Shown here one piece after another: positions 31,599 through 41,149 of a stretch of DNA of 64,000 nt. Under the pieces are notes generated by a model. The model was not told the DNA's origin and did not search any database. It worked only from the letters and a program-made list of their open reading frames with translations. This DNA comes from CAZNSX01 sp964575845 (GTDB lineage Bacteria > UBA8248 > CAZNSX01), in contig CAZNSX010000007.1 of NCBI GenBank assembly GCA_964575845.1, forward strand, positions 124,001-188,000, given 5' to 3'. Numbering within the stretch: position 1 is the first letter of the stretch; every line of letters starts with the position of its first letter. Position numbers and translations under genes: made by a program.

Positions 31599-33908
31599 TC
31601 AGAAAAAGCTCCCGATGCTGAAATGAAGCTCCCGGGTCCCCTCGCCCCGACGAGGGTCCAGCTTCCAGCCCCAGTCTAATCTTATGGGCCCGATGGGTGT
31701 TATGAAACGTAAACCCACCCCGGCAGAGGTCCTGAGGGAGGAGACATCAAAAGCATTAGAGCGCTGATAGATATTTCCCGCGTCAAAGAAAAGAGCCAAC
31801 TTCACCGGCTTGAAAGGGGTCGGAACAAGGAGCTCCGTTGAGAAGAGAAGGCTCGAATGACCACCGATGGGGTCACCCTGCGCATCCTTTGGCCCCAGCT
31901 CCCGATACTTGTAGCCCCGGACAGTGTTAGCCCCTCCCAAGTAGAGGCGCTCATAGATGGGCAGCTTATCGCCGCCAAAAGAATCGGCATACTGAGCCCG
32001 GGCCCGGGCCGCCCAAACGACCTCATTCAGATAGGAAACGGGCAGGTGGTGCCCCACGGGGTAGTAGTAGCGGCCTTCGACCGCGGCCCGGTAGAAATCA
32101 TTATTCCCTCCCAGCGGGCCTCCGGCAAAGCCCAGGGAGCCCTCGGCCAGAGAGCCGGTGGTCGGGTTGAAGCGGCTGTCTCGGGTATCCCGCCTCACGA
32201 ATGGGGTGATCGAGCTCGTCGACCGTTTTCCTTTCTGCTCCACTATCCGCTCCGGTGCTTCCGGAGCAATCCTCTTAATATCCGTCACGTTATACTCGTA
32301 CTCAGTACCCACGGAAACCCAATCGGTCAAGGATTTCCCCCACTTGAGGCGGCCTCCCACCTGGTCAGCGTCGAAGTTATCGAACTCCCGGTTCAATATG
32401 AAGCCATCGGCGCCAGCCTGGAAGTTGTAATCGAGGAAGTAAGGGTCCGTATAACTCAATTCCGCCTCAGTCCGGATGGATGAAAACCGGCCCAAGAGGG
32501 AGATGCTCTTGCCGTAGCCCAGGAGGTTATCCTCGCGGATATCGCCGGTTAGGATGAAGTTCTCCGCAGAGCTCCAGCCCCCCCCCGCCGCGATGGAGCC
32601 CGTGGGGCGCTCCTTAACCTCTACTTCCAGGTCCAAGATGTCCTCAACGCCGCGCCGCTTCTTTTCCACCACCTTCGCCTGGTCAAAGTAGCCCAGCCGC
32701 CCGAGTCGGAAGCGGGAGAGTTTGATCTTTTCTATATCATAGATTTCCCCCTCGGCCATGCGGAACTCACGCCTGATGACTTTGTCGCGGGTGCGGGTAT
32801 TGCCCTTGACCTCAATCTTGCCGATGAAAACCTGGCGCCCCCGGCTTATGTCCAAGATCACGTCCACCGTCTTGGCCGCGTCATCGACCTCGGTGTTTGT
32901 ACGCACATCCACAAAGGCATAGCCCCGTGTGGCGTAAATGTCTGTGATGTGTTCCACATCCTTGACGAGCATAGAGCGGCTGAAGAACTCACCCTCACGG
33001 AGCCGGAGCTCTTCCCTCAGCTCTGCGGCGGGAATGGTCTCCTCATCCCCCCGGATTGTTACCTGTTTGAGTCGGTAGCGCGAGCCCTCCTGGATGGGAA
33101 TCGTGACGTGGAGTTCCCTTTTCTTGCGGTCCTCGCGGATGATGGGTTCCCCCACCTGAACCCGTACGTAACCATGATCCTCGTAGAAGAGCCGTATGCG
33201 CAGGAGGTCTGTCCGGAGGGCCTCCTCCTTGTAGATTCCCGCGTCGGTGATGAAGGAGAGGAACCACTTCTTCCCCGTTTCCATTTGCTTTCGGAGCTTG
33301 CGGTCCGAGAAGGCCTCGTTTCCGGTGAAATTTAACCTCGTGATCCAGACCTTCCCCCCCTCATCCACCCTGAATTCCAGCGCCACCCGGTCGGGTCCCA
33401 GCTCCCGCACCAGGGCCTCCACCCGGGCGAAGAAATAGCCCTTCTCCTGGTAGAGGAGGCGGATGTTCCTGACGCTTTCCTTAACGGCGGCCTCACTGAA
33501 GATGGACTGAACCTTCGCAGTTATCTTTTCTCTGACTTTCTCTTCCTTTATTTTATCGCGACCAGTTATGTCGATGCGGGTGATTACAGGCTTTTCGGCC
33601 ACCACGTAGATAACCCTCAAGCCCCCCTCAAAGGGTTCCACCTCGATGCTCACGTCCCTGAAGAAGCCCAGCCCGTAGACGCGCTTCACATCCGTGCGAA
33701 GCTTCTCCAGTAGCTGGGTGTTGGTGAGGCTTTCCCCTTCCTTGAGCTTGATGTAAAAGCGGATGGTGGACTCCTCTATGCGCCGGTTCCCCTGAATTTC
33801 AATGGAATTTATGGTGATGGCGGGCTCTTGTGCACGGGCACTCAGATGGAAAAATACGATGAGGCAGCAAACTCCGAAGATAAGACCCGAGCGGTAAGCT
33901 CTCCCCAT
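31599..33908 (-). CDS. bamA: Outer membrane protein assembly factor BamA
   Basis: BamA inserts beta-barrel proteins into the outer membrane. The 769-residue precursor has a signal peptide (LIFGVCCLIVFFHLSARAQ), five POTRA repeats (starting ITINSIEIQGNRRIEE, with later units such as VFIGKIEVKGNTRTRDKVI), and a 16-strand barrel with the conserved VRGYKYRELGP loop motif. It ends with a terminal Phe typical of outer-membrane barrels. Skp and the Lol genes flank it. Confidence 0.95.
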   Translation of the reverse strand: MGRAYRSGLIFGVCCLIVFFHLSARAQEPAITINSIEIQGNRRIEESTIRFYIKLKEGESLTNTQLLEKLRTDVKRVYGLGFFRDVSIEVEPFEGGLRVIYVVAEKPVITRIDITGRDKIKEEKVREKITAKVQSIFSEAAVKESVRNIRLLYQEKGYFFARVEALVRELGPDRVALEFRVDEGGKVWITRLNFTGNEAFSDRKLRKQMETGKKWFLSFITDAGIYKEEALRTDLLRIRLFYEDHGYVRVQVGEPIIREDRKKRELHVTIPIQEGSRYRLKQVTIRGDEETIPAAELREELRLREGEFFSRSMLVKDVEHITDIYATRGYAFVDVRTNTEVDDAAKTVDVILDISRGRQVFIGKIEVKGNTRTRDKVIRREFRMAEGEIYDIEKIKLSRFRLGRLGYFDQAKVVEKKRRGVEDILDLEVEVKERPTGSIAAGGGWSSAENFILTGDIREDNLLGYGKSISLLGRFSSIRTEAELSYTDPYFLDYNFQAGADGFILNREFDNFDADQVGGRLKWGKSLTDWVSVGTEYEYNVTDIKRIAPEAPERIVEQKGKRSTSSITPFVRRDTRDSRFNPTTGSLAEGSLGFAGGPLGGNNDFYRAAVEGRYYYPVGHHLPVSYLNEVVWAARARAQYADSFGGDKLPIYERLYLGGANTVRGYKYRELGPKDAQGDPIGGHSSLLFSTELLVPTPFKPVKLALFFDAGNIYQRSNAFDVSSLRTSAGVGLRFITPIGPIRLDWGWKLDPRRGEGTRELHFSIGSFF

Positions 33909-33953
33909 GCGCGAGGTTATCCCTCTTTGTTAATGCTACCTCCCATCCTGAGT

Positions 33954-36395
33954 TCAGATATCTTGTGCGCTGAGAACGGCGTCCTCCTTGGAGACAAACA
34001 TGAGGCCATCTCCAACCAGCTTGGCCAGAATGACGCCGCCGCCGGGAAATTTGCCCCGCAGGAGTTCCTCCGAGAGGGTATCCTCGATATGGCGCTGAAT
34101 GATACGCCGCAGGGGCCGGGCGCCGTAAGAGGGGTCGTAGCCCTGCTCAGCAAGCCAATCGCGGGCCGAAGGCTCCAACTCGATGGTTACGCCCTTCTCG
34201 ATGAGAGCCTTGTTGAGCTTTCCCAACTCGATGTCGACGATCTGTCGAATGTGCGTGGGGGTCAGGGGATGGAAGACGATGATCTCGTCGAGCCGGTTCA
34301 AGAACTCCGGGTTGAAAGTCCGCTTCAGATCTCCCCGGAGGTTCTCCTTCATGCGCTCAAAGGAACTCATGTCTCCAGCCCTCTGGAAACCCAGGGCGAG
34401 GTTCTTCTCGATGCTTCGGGCGCTCAGGTTGGAGGTCATGATGATGACGGTGTTTCTGAAGTTCACAGTGTGGCCGTAAGAGTCGGTTAGCTGCCCGTCA
34501 TCCATGACCTGCAGCAGAATGGAGAATACGTCGGGGTGGGCCTTCTCTATCTCATCCATAAGAACGACCGAGTAGGGCTTCCGCCGCACCCTCTCGGTGA
34601 GCTGTCCCCCCTCCTCATAGCCTACATATCCGGGAGGGGCTCCGGTGAGGCGCGAGACGTTGAAGCGCTCCATGTATTCACTCATGTCCACCCGAATCAG
34701 GGCATTCTGGTCGCCAAACATGAATTCGGCCAGGGCCCGAGCCATCTCCGTCTTCCCGACCCCTGTTGGCCCCAGGAAGAGGAACGAACCGATCGGGCGG
34801 GTGGGGTTTTTGAGCCCGGCTCGAGAGCGCCGCACGGCCCGGGTCAGCGCGGCCACGGCCTCCTCCTGGCCAACGACGCGGCCGTTCAGGTCCTCCTCCA
34901 TGCGCAGGAGCTTGCTGCTCTCGGCTTCCTCAATCCTGGACACGGGGATACCCGTCATGCGTGAGACCACGTAGGCCACATCCTCGCTCGTGACCACCGG
35001 CTCCTCTTCCTCCTGGGTCTCCTCCCACTGCCGCTTGAGCATCTCCACGCGGTCCCTCAGGGCCTCCTCGCTGTCATGGAGTTCCACAGCCTTCTCGAAG
35101 TTCTGCTTCTCAATGTGCTCCTTCTTTCCCCGGATGAGCTCCTCCAGCTGACGCTGCAACTCCCGCACCTCCGGCGGGTAGGTCACCTTTTCCAAACGAA
35201 CCTTGGAGCCAGCCTCATCGACCACATCGATGGCCTTATCGGGGAGGTAGCGGTCTGAGACATATTGATTGGAAAGGCGCACAGCAGAGATGATGGATTC
35301 ATCGGTGATGCGTGCCCGGTGATGGGTCTCGTACTTGTCCTTGAGGCCACGGATTATCTCGATGGTCTCCTCCACCGTCGGAGGGTCAACCATGATGGTT
35401 TGGAAGCGACGCTCCAGGGCCCCGTTCTTCTCGATGAAGCGGCGGTATTCATCTAACGTGGTGGCACCGATGCACTGGATCTCACCCCGGGAGAGGGCGG
35501 GTTTAAGCATGTTGGAGGCATCGATGGAACCCTCCGCCGCCCCGGCGCCCACCAGGGTATGAAGCTCGTCGATAAAAATGACGACGTTCTCCGACTGCAC
35601 TATCTCCTTCATGATGGCCTTGAGTCGGGCCTCGAACTGGCCCCGGTACTTGGTGCCAGCCACGATAGCGCCAAGGTCAAGCTGCACTACCCGCTTGTTG
35701 TAAAGAATCTGAGGCACTTCCTTGCTCACTATGCGCTGGGCCAGGCCCTCCACAATGGCCGTTTTCCCCACGCCGGGCTCGCCGATGAGAACGGGATTAT
35801 TCTTTGTCCGACGGGAGAGGATCTGGATGACACGCTCGATCTCCCCCTCGCGTCCTATGACCGGATCCAGCTTGCCCTCGGTCGCCAAGTCAGTAAGGTC
35901 CCGCCCAAACTCATCAAGAGCGGGGGTCTTACTCTTCTCGCGGCTTCGGCTGGCCACAGGCTCCCGGAGGAGGCTTATTGTCTGCTCCCGGGCCTGCTGC
36001 AACTTCACCCCAAAGCTCGAAAGTATCTTTGCCGCTAGGCCCTCCTTCTCCCGCACGATGCCCAAGAGCAGGTGCTCGGTGCCGATATAGTTATGGCCCA
36101 TGAGCCGGGCTTCCTCCATAGCATACTCCAGCACCTTCTTGGCCTTGGGAGTGAAGGGGATATCTCCCTCCACGGGACCGCTCAGACTATTGGGCAGGTT
36201 GCGCTCCAGCTCAAGGCGCAGCTGCTTGGGGTCCACCCCCACCTTCTGCAGCACCGCCATGGCAATGCCGCCGCCGTCTTTGAGGATGCCCAGCAGTATG
36301 TGCTCCGTGCCGAGGTATTCATGTCGGTAGTGCTCGGCCTCCTCCCGCGCGAGGATGATCACCTTTCTGGCCCTTTCAGTAAAACGCTTAAACAT
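33954..36395 (-). CDS. clpC: ATP-dependent Clp protease ATP-binding subunit ClpC
   Basis: This 813-residue AAA+ unfoldase has two N-terminal ClpN repeats (FTERARKVIILAREEAEHY), a first AAA domain with GEPGVGKTAIVEGLA, and a central UVR-containing middle region (EKQNFEKAVELHDSEEALRD). A second AAA domain carries FLGPTGVGKTEMARALAE, and the C-terminal D2-small domain follows. The middle region and UVR motif make it ClpC and not ClpA or ClpB. No clpP lies in the window. The ATG at 36395 has AGAGAGGGGGG immediately upstream. Its position between lolD and bamA is unusual. Confidence 0.93.
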   Translation of the reverse strand: MFKRFTERARKVIILAREEAEHYRHEYLGTEHILLGILKDGGGIAMAVLQKVGVDPKQLRLELERNLPNSLSGPVEGDIPFTPKAKKVLEYAMEEARLMGHNYIGTEHLLLGIVREKEGLAAKILSSFGVKLQQAREQTISLLREPVASRSREKSKTPALDEFGRDLTDLATEGKLDPVIGREGEIERVIQILSRRTKNNPVLIGEPGVGKTAIVEGLAQRIVSKEVPQILYNKRVVQLDLGAIVAGTKYRGQFEARLKAIMKEIVQSENVVIFIDELHTLVGAGAAEGSIDASNMLKPALSRGEIQCIGATTLDEYRRFIEKNGALERRFQTIMVDPPTVEETIEIIRGLKDKYETHHRARITDESIISAVRLSNQYVSDRYLPDKAIDVVDEAGSKVRLEKVTYPPEVRELQRQLEELIRGKKEHIEKQNFEKAVELHDSEEALRDRVEMLKRQWEETQEEEEPVVTSEDVAYVVSRMTGIPVSRIEEAESSKLLRMEEDLNGRVVGQEEAVAALTRAVRRSRAGLKNPTRPIGSFLFLGPTGVGKTEMARALAEFMFGDQNALIRVDMSEYMERFNVSRLTGAPPGYVGYEEGGQLTERVRRKPYSVVLMDEIEKAHPDVFSILLQVMDDGQLTDSYGHTVNFRNTVIIMTSNLSARSIEKNLALGFQRAGDMSSFERMKENLRGDLKRTFNPEFLNRLDEIIVFHPLTPTHIRQIVDIELGKLNKALIEKGVTIELEPSARDWLAEQGYDPSYGARPLRRIIQRHIEDTLSEELLRGKFPGGGVILAKLVGDGLMFVSKEDAVLSAQDI

Positions 36396-36409
36396 GTCCC
36401 CCCTCTCTT

Positions 36410-37111
36410 TCAAGGGACGGCTACGGCCTTTCCGTCAAACAGCCGCACAATCCGGTCCATCTTATGAGCTAGCACTTCGTTATGGGTGACCACCACAAAG
36501 GTCAGCCCCTTGTTAAGGTTAAGCTCCCGCAAGAGCCGCTGGATGGCTTCACTGGTCTTACTGTCGAGATTTCCCGTGGGTTCATCGGCCAGCACAAGCT
36601 GAGGGTCATTGATGAGAGCGCGGGCTACAGCCACCCGCTGCTGCTCTCCTCCCGAGAGCTCTCCCGGCCTATGGAAAAGTCGCTCACTCAAGCCCACCTC
36701 CGCCAGAAGCTCCTGCGCCCTTTGTCTGGCTTCTTTCCAGCTCCTCCCCCCCAAGAGGGCGGGCATCATCACGTTTTCGAGTGCCGTGAACTCCGGCAAG
36801 AGATGGTGGAACTGAAAGATGAAGCCCACCTTCCGGTTGCGGAAGCGTGCCAGCTCCGCATCCCCCATACGGAAAAGCTCTTGCCCCTCGAAATAGACCG
36901 TGCCCGAAGTCGGCCGCTCCAGCGCGCCCAAGATTTGCAAAAGTGTACTCTTCCCGACTCCTGATTCTCCGACCACCGCCAGCATAATGCCCGTTTGTAA
37001 AGTCAGGTCCAGCCCCCGGAGAACCTGAACCTCGCCCCAGCTCTGGAAGAAAGACTTATTCAGGTTCTCCACCTCCAGAAGAGGCTTCCCCCGCTCGGAA
37101 GAGGTCCTCAT
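36410..37111 (-). CDS. lolD: Lipoprotein-releasing ABC transporter ATPase
   Basis: LolD powers release of outer-membrane lipoproteins from the inner membrane to LolA. The 233-residue ATPase has Walker A GESGVGKSTLLQ, the Q-loop FQFHHLLPEFTALENV, signature LSGGEQQRVAVARAL, and Walker B LVLADEPTGNLD. I use the ATG at 37111, which has a GGGGG tract eight bases upstream; an ATG overlapping the lolC stop (37129) would also allow coupling. It is paired with the permease just upstream. Confidence 0.92.
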   Translation of the reverse strand: MRTSSERGKPLLEVENLNKSFFQSWGEVQVLRGLDLTLQTGIMLAVVGESGVGKSTLLQILGALERPTSGTVYFEGQELFRMGDAELARFRNRKVGFIFQFHHLLPEFTALENVMMPALLGGRSWKEARQRAQELLAEVGLSERLFHRPGELSGGEQQRVAVARALINDPQLVLADEPTGNLDSKTSEAIQRLLRELNLNKGLTFVVVTHNEVLAHKMDRIVRLFDGKAVAVP

Positions 37112-37125
37112 GGGATGCGCCCCCT

Positions 37126-38403
37126 TCATTCATACCTAAGCATCTCTACTGGGTCGACCCGGGAGCCTTTCCACGCCGGGTAGACGGTAGCCAGTATGCT
37201 CAGGAGGATCGCCGTTATCACGATGATCGTCACATCGGCAGTCCGAATGTGAACAGGAAACCTATCGATATAATAAACGCTGCTTGGCAAAATATCAATC
37301 CCAAAATTCCGCTCCACGAATCTTACGATCCGCTGAAGGCTCAAGGCGATGGCAAAACCCGCCGCCACGCCGATCGCCGTACCCACGAATCCGATAATGA
37401 CTCCCTCTAGGAGAAAGATCCTCATTATCCGGCCATCGGTCGCCCCCATGGCCTTGAGTATAGCAATTTCCCTGCCTTTTTCCATAACGCTCATGGTGAG
37501 CGAGCCCACGATGTTGAAGGCCGCCACCAGTATGATCAGGATGAGAATGACGAACATGGTTATCTTCTCAAGCTTCAAGGCGTCGAAGAGGTTCTTGTTC
37601 ATGCTCTTCCAACTCCTGGTCCAGAAGGGAAAGCGCAGGAGTCTCTGGATACTCTCGGCAATTCGGTCGGCCTCGTAGATGTCCTTCACCCTCACCTCTA
37701 CACCGGTGACCCTGTCGCCCATGTCGAAGAAGCTCTGAGCCTGCTCAAGGCTAATAAAGGCGAGACCCGCGTCATACTCATAGAAACCTGAGTCGTATAG
37801 ACCGACAACCTGAAACCGCCGGGCCTTGGGGATGATGCCCGCTGGCGTCATGGCCCCGAGCGGCGAAACCACAGTCACGACGTCCCCCCGGTCAACTCCC
37901 AGGGTTTTAGCCAGCTCCTTTCCGAGGATAATAGCCCCCCGGGGGGAAGGCGAGCCTTTCCCGCGCTCGGGTCTGTAATCCAAGAGGTCCCTCAGGCTGC
38001 CCTCACGGACATTTTTGGCCAGTTCAGCTACCCCAGCCTCAAGAGCTGGGTCTACCCCCCGTATGACGCTCCCCGCCACGGAAGAGTTGCTGGACAGCAT
38101 AACCTGGCTGTAAATGAACGGAGCCGCCGAAGCCACCCCCTCGACACCCCCGACCTTCTCCACCACTTTCCTGTAATCGGCCATGGCACCGCCTTGGGCC
38201 AGGACCAACACGTGGGAGCTGGTCCCCAGGATCTTTTCTCGGAGATCCCGCGCGAAGCCACTCATGACGCCTATGACCACGATGAGGGCCATGACTCCCA
38301 CCGTCACCCCCACGATGGAGACCCAGGCCGTGAGGGAGATGAGCTTCGTCCTGCGTTTGGCCCTGAGGTATCTCAGGCCTATCCAGAGCTCGGGAGAGGA
38401 CAC
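37126..38403 (-). CDS. lolC: Lipoprotein-releasing ABC transporter permease LolC/LolE
   Basis: The 425-residue inner-membrane permease has the Lol topology: an N-terminal helix (VSIVGVTVGVMALIVVIGVMSG), a large periplasmic MacB-like domain, and three C-terminal helices including FVILILIILVAAFNIVGSLTM. Only one such gene is present, so it probably works as a homodimer (LolF-like) rather than a LolC-LolE pair. The GTG at 38403 follows AGGAG, and the gene starts eight bases after lysS. Confidence 0.92.
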   Translation of the reverse strand: MSSPELWIGLRYLRAKRRTKLISLTAWVSIVGVTVGVMALIVVIGVMSGFARDLREKILGTSSHVLVLAQGGAMADYRKVVEKVGGVEGVASAAPFIYSQVMLSSNSSVAGSVIRGVDPALEAGVAELAKNVREGSLRDLLDYRPERGKGSPSPRGAIILGKELAKTLGVDRGDVVTVVSPLGAMTPAGIIPKARRFQVVGLYDSGFYEYDAGLAFISLEQAQSFFDMGDRVTGVEVRVKDIYEADRIAESIQRLLRFPFWTRSWKSMNKNLFDALKLEKITMFVILILIILVAAFNIVGSLTMSVMEKGREIAILKAMGATDGRIMRIFLLEGVIIGFVGTAIGVAAGFAIALSLQRIVRFVERNFGIDILPSSVYYIDRFPVHIRTADVTIIVITAILLSILATVYPAWKGSRVDPVEMLRYE

Positions 38404-38411
38404 TTCCGCTC

Positions 38412-39938
38412 CTAACCACCCTCGGGGCGAAGATGGGGAAAAAGGATGACATCCCTGATGGAAGGAACGTCGGCAAGCAGCATCACCAGCCGGTCCACCC
38501 CAAGGCCCTCACCGCCCGTGGGGGGCATCCCATACTCCAGAGCCCGTATATAGTCCCAGTCCATCATGTGAGCCGCCTCATCGCCCGCCTCCCGCATGGC
38601 GGCCTGCATGAGGAATCGCTCCCGCTGGTCCAGTGGGTCATTGAGCTCGGTATAGGCATTGACGAGCTCCCGACCGCAGATGATGAGTTCAAAGCGCTCC
38701 ACCAGCTCGGGGTCTTCCTCGGAGGCCTTTGCGAGGGGCGAGAGAATCTTGGGATAGTCAGTAATGAAGGTGGGCTCAATGAGCTTCGGCTCCACCAGGT
38801 GCTCAAAAAGCTCCCCCAGAATAACCCCATGGGGAGCGCCCCCCCCCAGCTCCAGCCCTAAATTCCGAGCAAAGGCCAGAGCCGATGCCTCATCATCCAG
38901 GGTCGCGCGTGGAACTTCCCCTACAGCCAGGAGGGAATCTTTAAAGGTGTAACGACGCCACGAAGGGGTCAGGTCCAGAGCTTGGCCCTGGTAGCTTAGC
39001 TTGAGCGTCCCCAGGCACCTCTCCGCGACCCACCGGAACATCTCCTCGGTGAGCTCCATCAGGTCCCGGTAGTCGGCGTAAGCCATGTAGAACTCCAGCA
39101 TGGTGAACTCGGGGTTGTGCTGGGTGGAGATGCCCTCGTTCCGAAAGCTACGGTTTATCTCATAGACCCGCTCGAGCCCCCCCACGACCAAGCGCTTGAG
39201 GAATAGTTCGGGGGCTATCCTCAGGTAGAGTTCCATATCCAGGACATTGTGGTAGGTCTTGAAGGGCCGGGCCACAGCCCCCCCAGCAAGTGGCTGCATC
39301 ATGGGTGTTTCCACCTCAAGGAAGCCTTTATTATCCAGAAACCCCCTGAGCTCCCGAATGATCCGGCTTCTCAGCTCAAAGAGCCTCCTCACCCCGGGGT
39401 TGGCGATGAGGTCCAGGTAGCGATGCCGGTAGCGGGTCTCCACATCTCTCAGCCCGTGCCACTTCTCAGGAAGGGGTCGGAGGGCTTTTGAGAGGAGGGT
39501 TATTTCCCGGGCCCAGATGGAGAGCTCGCCCGTGCGGGTCTTGAAAATCCCGCCCCTGATGCCGAGGAAGTCCCCAAGGTCCCCTTTCTGGGCGAGCCAG
39601 AAGGCCTGGGCGGAGAGGTCATTGGCCCGGCAGAAGACCTGGATCTTGCCGGTTCCGTCCCGAAGGTCCAGGAAGACGATCTTCCCCTGCAAACGCTTTC
39701 CCATGAGGCGGCCGGCCAGGGTGAATTCCTTTTCCCGCTCCCCCTCAAAGGCCTCGCCCGGAAGGGGTCCATACCTTTCGACCAGTTCCCCTATAGGATG
39801 AGAGGGATGGAAGCGGTTGGGGTAGGGATTCACCCCAGATTCCCTGAGCTCGGCCAGCTTTTTGCGGCGCTGAAGGATCTGATCGCTCTCCGCCGCCTCA
39901 TCCGGGAGCTTTCTCTCCCCTCTTTCTTCCCTATCCAT
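38412..39938 (-). CDS. lysS: Lysine-tRNA ligase (class II)
   Basis: LysRS charges tRNA-Lys. The 508-residue class II synthetase has an OB-fold anticodon domain (FTLAGRLMGKRLQGKIVFLD), motif 1 around ELRGFLDNKGFLEVETPMM, motif 2 FRNEGISTQHNPEFTMLE, and motif 3 GEGLGVDRLVMLLADVPSIRDVI. The ATG at 39938 has GAGGGG five bases upstream and is preferred over an upstream start. It follows prfB, an adjacency seen in many genomes. Confidence 0.95.
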   Translation of the reverse strand: MDREERGERKLPDEAAESDQILQRRKKLAELRESGVNPYPNRFHPSHPIGELVERYGPLPGEAFEGEREKEFTLAGRLMGKRLQGKIVFLDLRDGTGKIQVFCRANDLSAQAFWLAQKGDLGDFLGIRGGIFKTRTGELSIWAREITLLSKALRPLPEKWHGLRDVETRYRHRYLDLIANPGVRRLFELRSRIIRELRGFLDNKGFLEVETPMMQPLAGGAVARPFKTYHNVLDMELYLRIAPELFLKRLVVGGLERVYEINRSFRNEGISTQHNPEFTMLEFYMAYADYRDLMELTEEMFRWVAERCLGTLKLSYQGQALDLTPSWRRYTFKDSLLAVGEVPRATLDDEASALAFARNLGLELGGGAPHGVILGELFEHLVEPKLIEPTFITDYPKILSPLAKASEEDPELVERFELIICGRELVNAYTELNDPLDQRERFLMQAAMREAGDEAAHMMDWDYIRALEYGMPPTGGEGLGVDRLVMLLADVPSIRDVILFPHLRPEGG

Positions 39939-40024
39939 GGAATCCCCTCTCATGAAAAACCCCCAAGCGCCTTCAAAGAGAGTCACTCTCGGGGAACGCC
40001 CTTTCGCCCAAAGCCAGGAGGGCC

Positions 40025-41126
40025 TCAGCCCTCTATCCGCGAGCGTAGATAAGCCTCGATGAAAGGGTCCAGCGCCCCATCCAGCACAGCCTCCACGTTC
40101 CCCATCTCAAAGCCTGTGCGGTGGTCTTTTACCAGACGGTAGGGCTGAAGGATGTAGGAGCGGATCTGGCTTCCCCAGGCGATCTTCTTCTTTCCGCTGT
40201 GGATCTCGGCCATCTGCTCCTCCCTCTTTTTAAGCTCCAGCTCATAGAGGCGGCTTCTCAAGACCTTCATGGCCTGCGCCCTGTTTCTATGCTGGGAGCG
40301 CTCGTTCTGGCACTGAACCACTATGCCCGTGGGGAGATGGGTTATGCGCACCGCGGAATCGGTGACGTTCACGTGCTGGCCGCCGGCGCCGGCCGAGCGG
40401 AAAGTGTCTATCCGCAAGTCCCCCTCATCTATTTTAACCTCGATCTCATCTTCAACCTCAGGGAAGACAAAGACCGAGGCGAAGGAGGTGTGGCGGCGGC
40501 CACCGGCATCAAAGGGCGAGATGCGTACCAGACGATGAACCCCCACCTCGGATTTGAGATAACCATAGGCATAGGGCCCGGAGAGCTGGAAGGTGGCACT
40601 CTTCAGACCAGCCTCCTCGCCCGGCTGTAGGTCGAGTACCTCCGCCTTGAAGCCCTTGGCCTCGGCCCAATGTAGATACATGCGCATGAGCATCTGAGCC
40701 CAGTCCTGGCTCTCGGTGCCGCCCGCCCCGGGATTTATCGAGATGATGGCATTTTTGGCATCGACCTCATCACGCATCACGAGTCGGAACTCAAGACGAC
40801 CGATTTCCTCCTCCATGCCCGAGAGCTCCTGCTCGACCTGCCGCTCAAGCTCCTCCTCCCTCTCCTCATCCAGTAGGGCCAGGTACTCGGCTTGGTCGGA
40901 AAGCCGGCGCTCGAGCTTATACCACGGCCCAACCAAGGTCATAAGCTCGGCCCGCCGCTTGAGCGCCTTCTGCGCCCCCTCGGCATCCTCCCAGAAATCG
41001 ACTGAGGTGGCTTTTCTATCCAGCTCGGCCAGCTCCCGCTCCTTTCCCTCCAAGTCAAAGACGACCTCGGAGGTCCTGAAGCCTCTTCTTAAGCTCCGAG
41101 CAGAGACTCTTAAGCTCCTCCAACAT
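40025..41126 (-). CDS. prfB: Peptide chain release factor 2 with programmed +1 frameshift
   Basis: RF2 terminates translation at UGA and UAA. The gene starts at ATG 41126 (AGGAGG upstream), runs 23 codons to an in-frame TGA (41057-41055), and continues in the +1 frame at 41056. The site CGAGGTCGTCTTTGAC has the classic slippery CTT-TGA-C with a Shine-Dalgarno-like GAGG just upstream. The joined product has 366 residues, with the SPF specificity tripeptide (RISPFDAGG) and GAGGQHVNVTDSAVR carrying the GGQ catalytic motif. RF2 levels are therefore autoregulated. Confidence 0.96.
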
Positions 41127-41149
41127 AAAGAAAACCTCCTTCTCTCCCC

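Noticed and set aside
41051..41126. Possible nonsense mutation in prfB
   Set aside because: The in-frame TGA is part of the conserved RF2 frameshift site, not damage.
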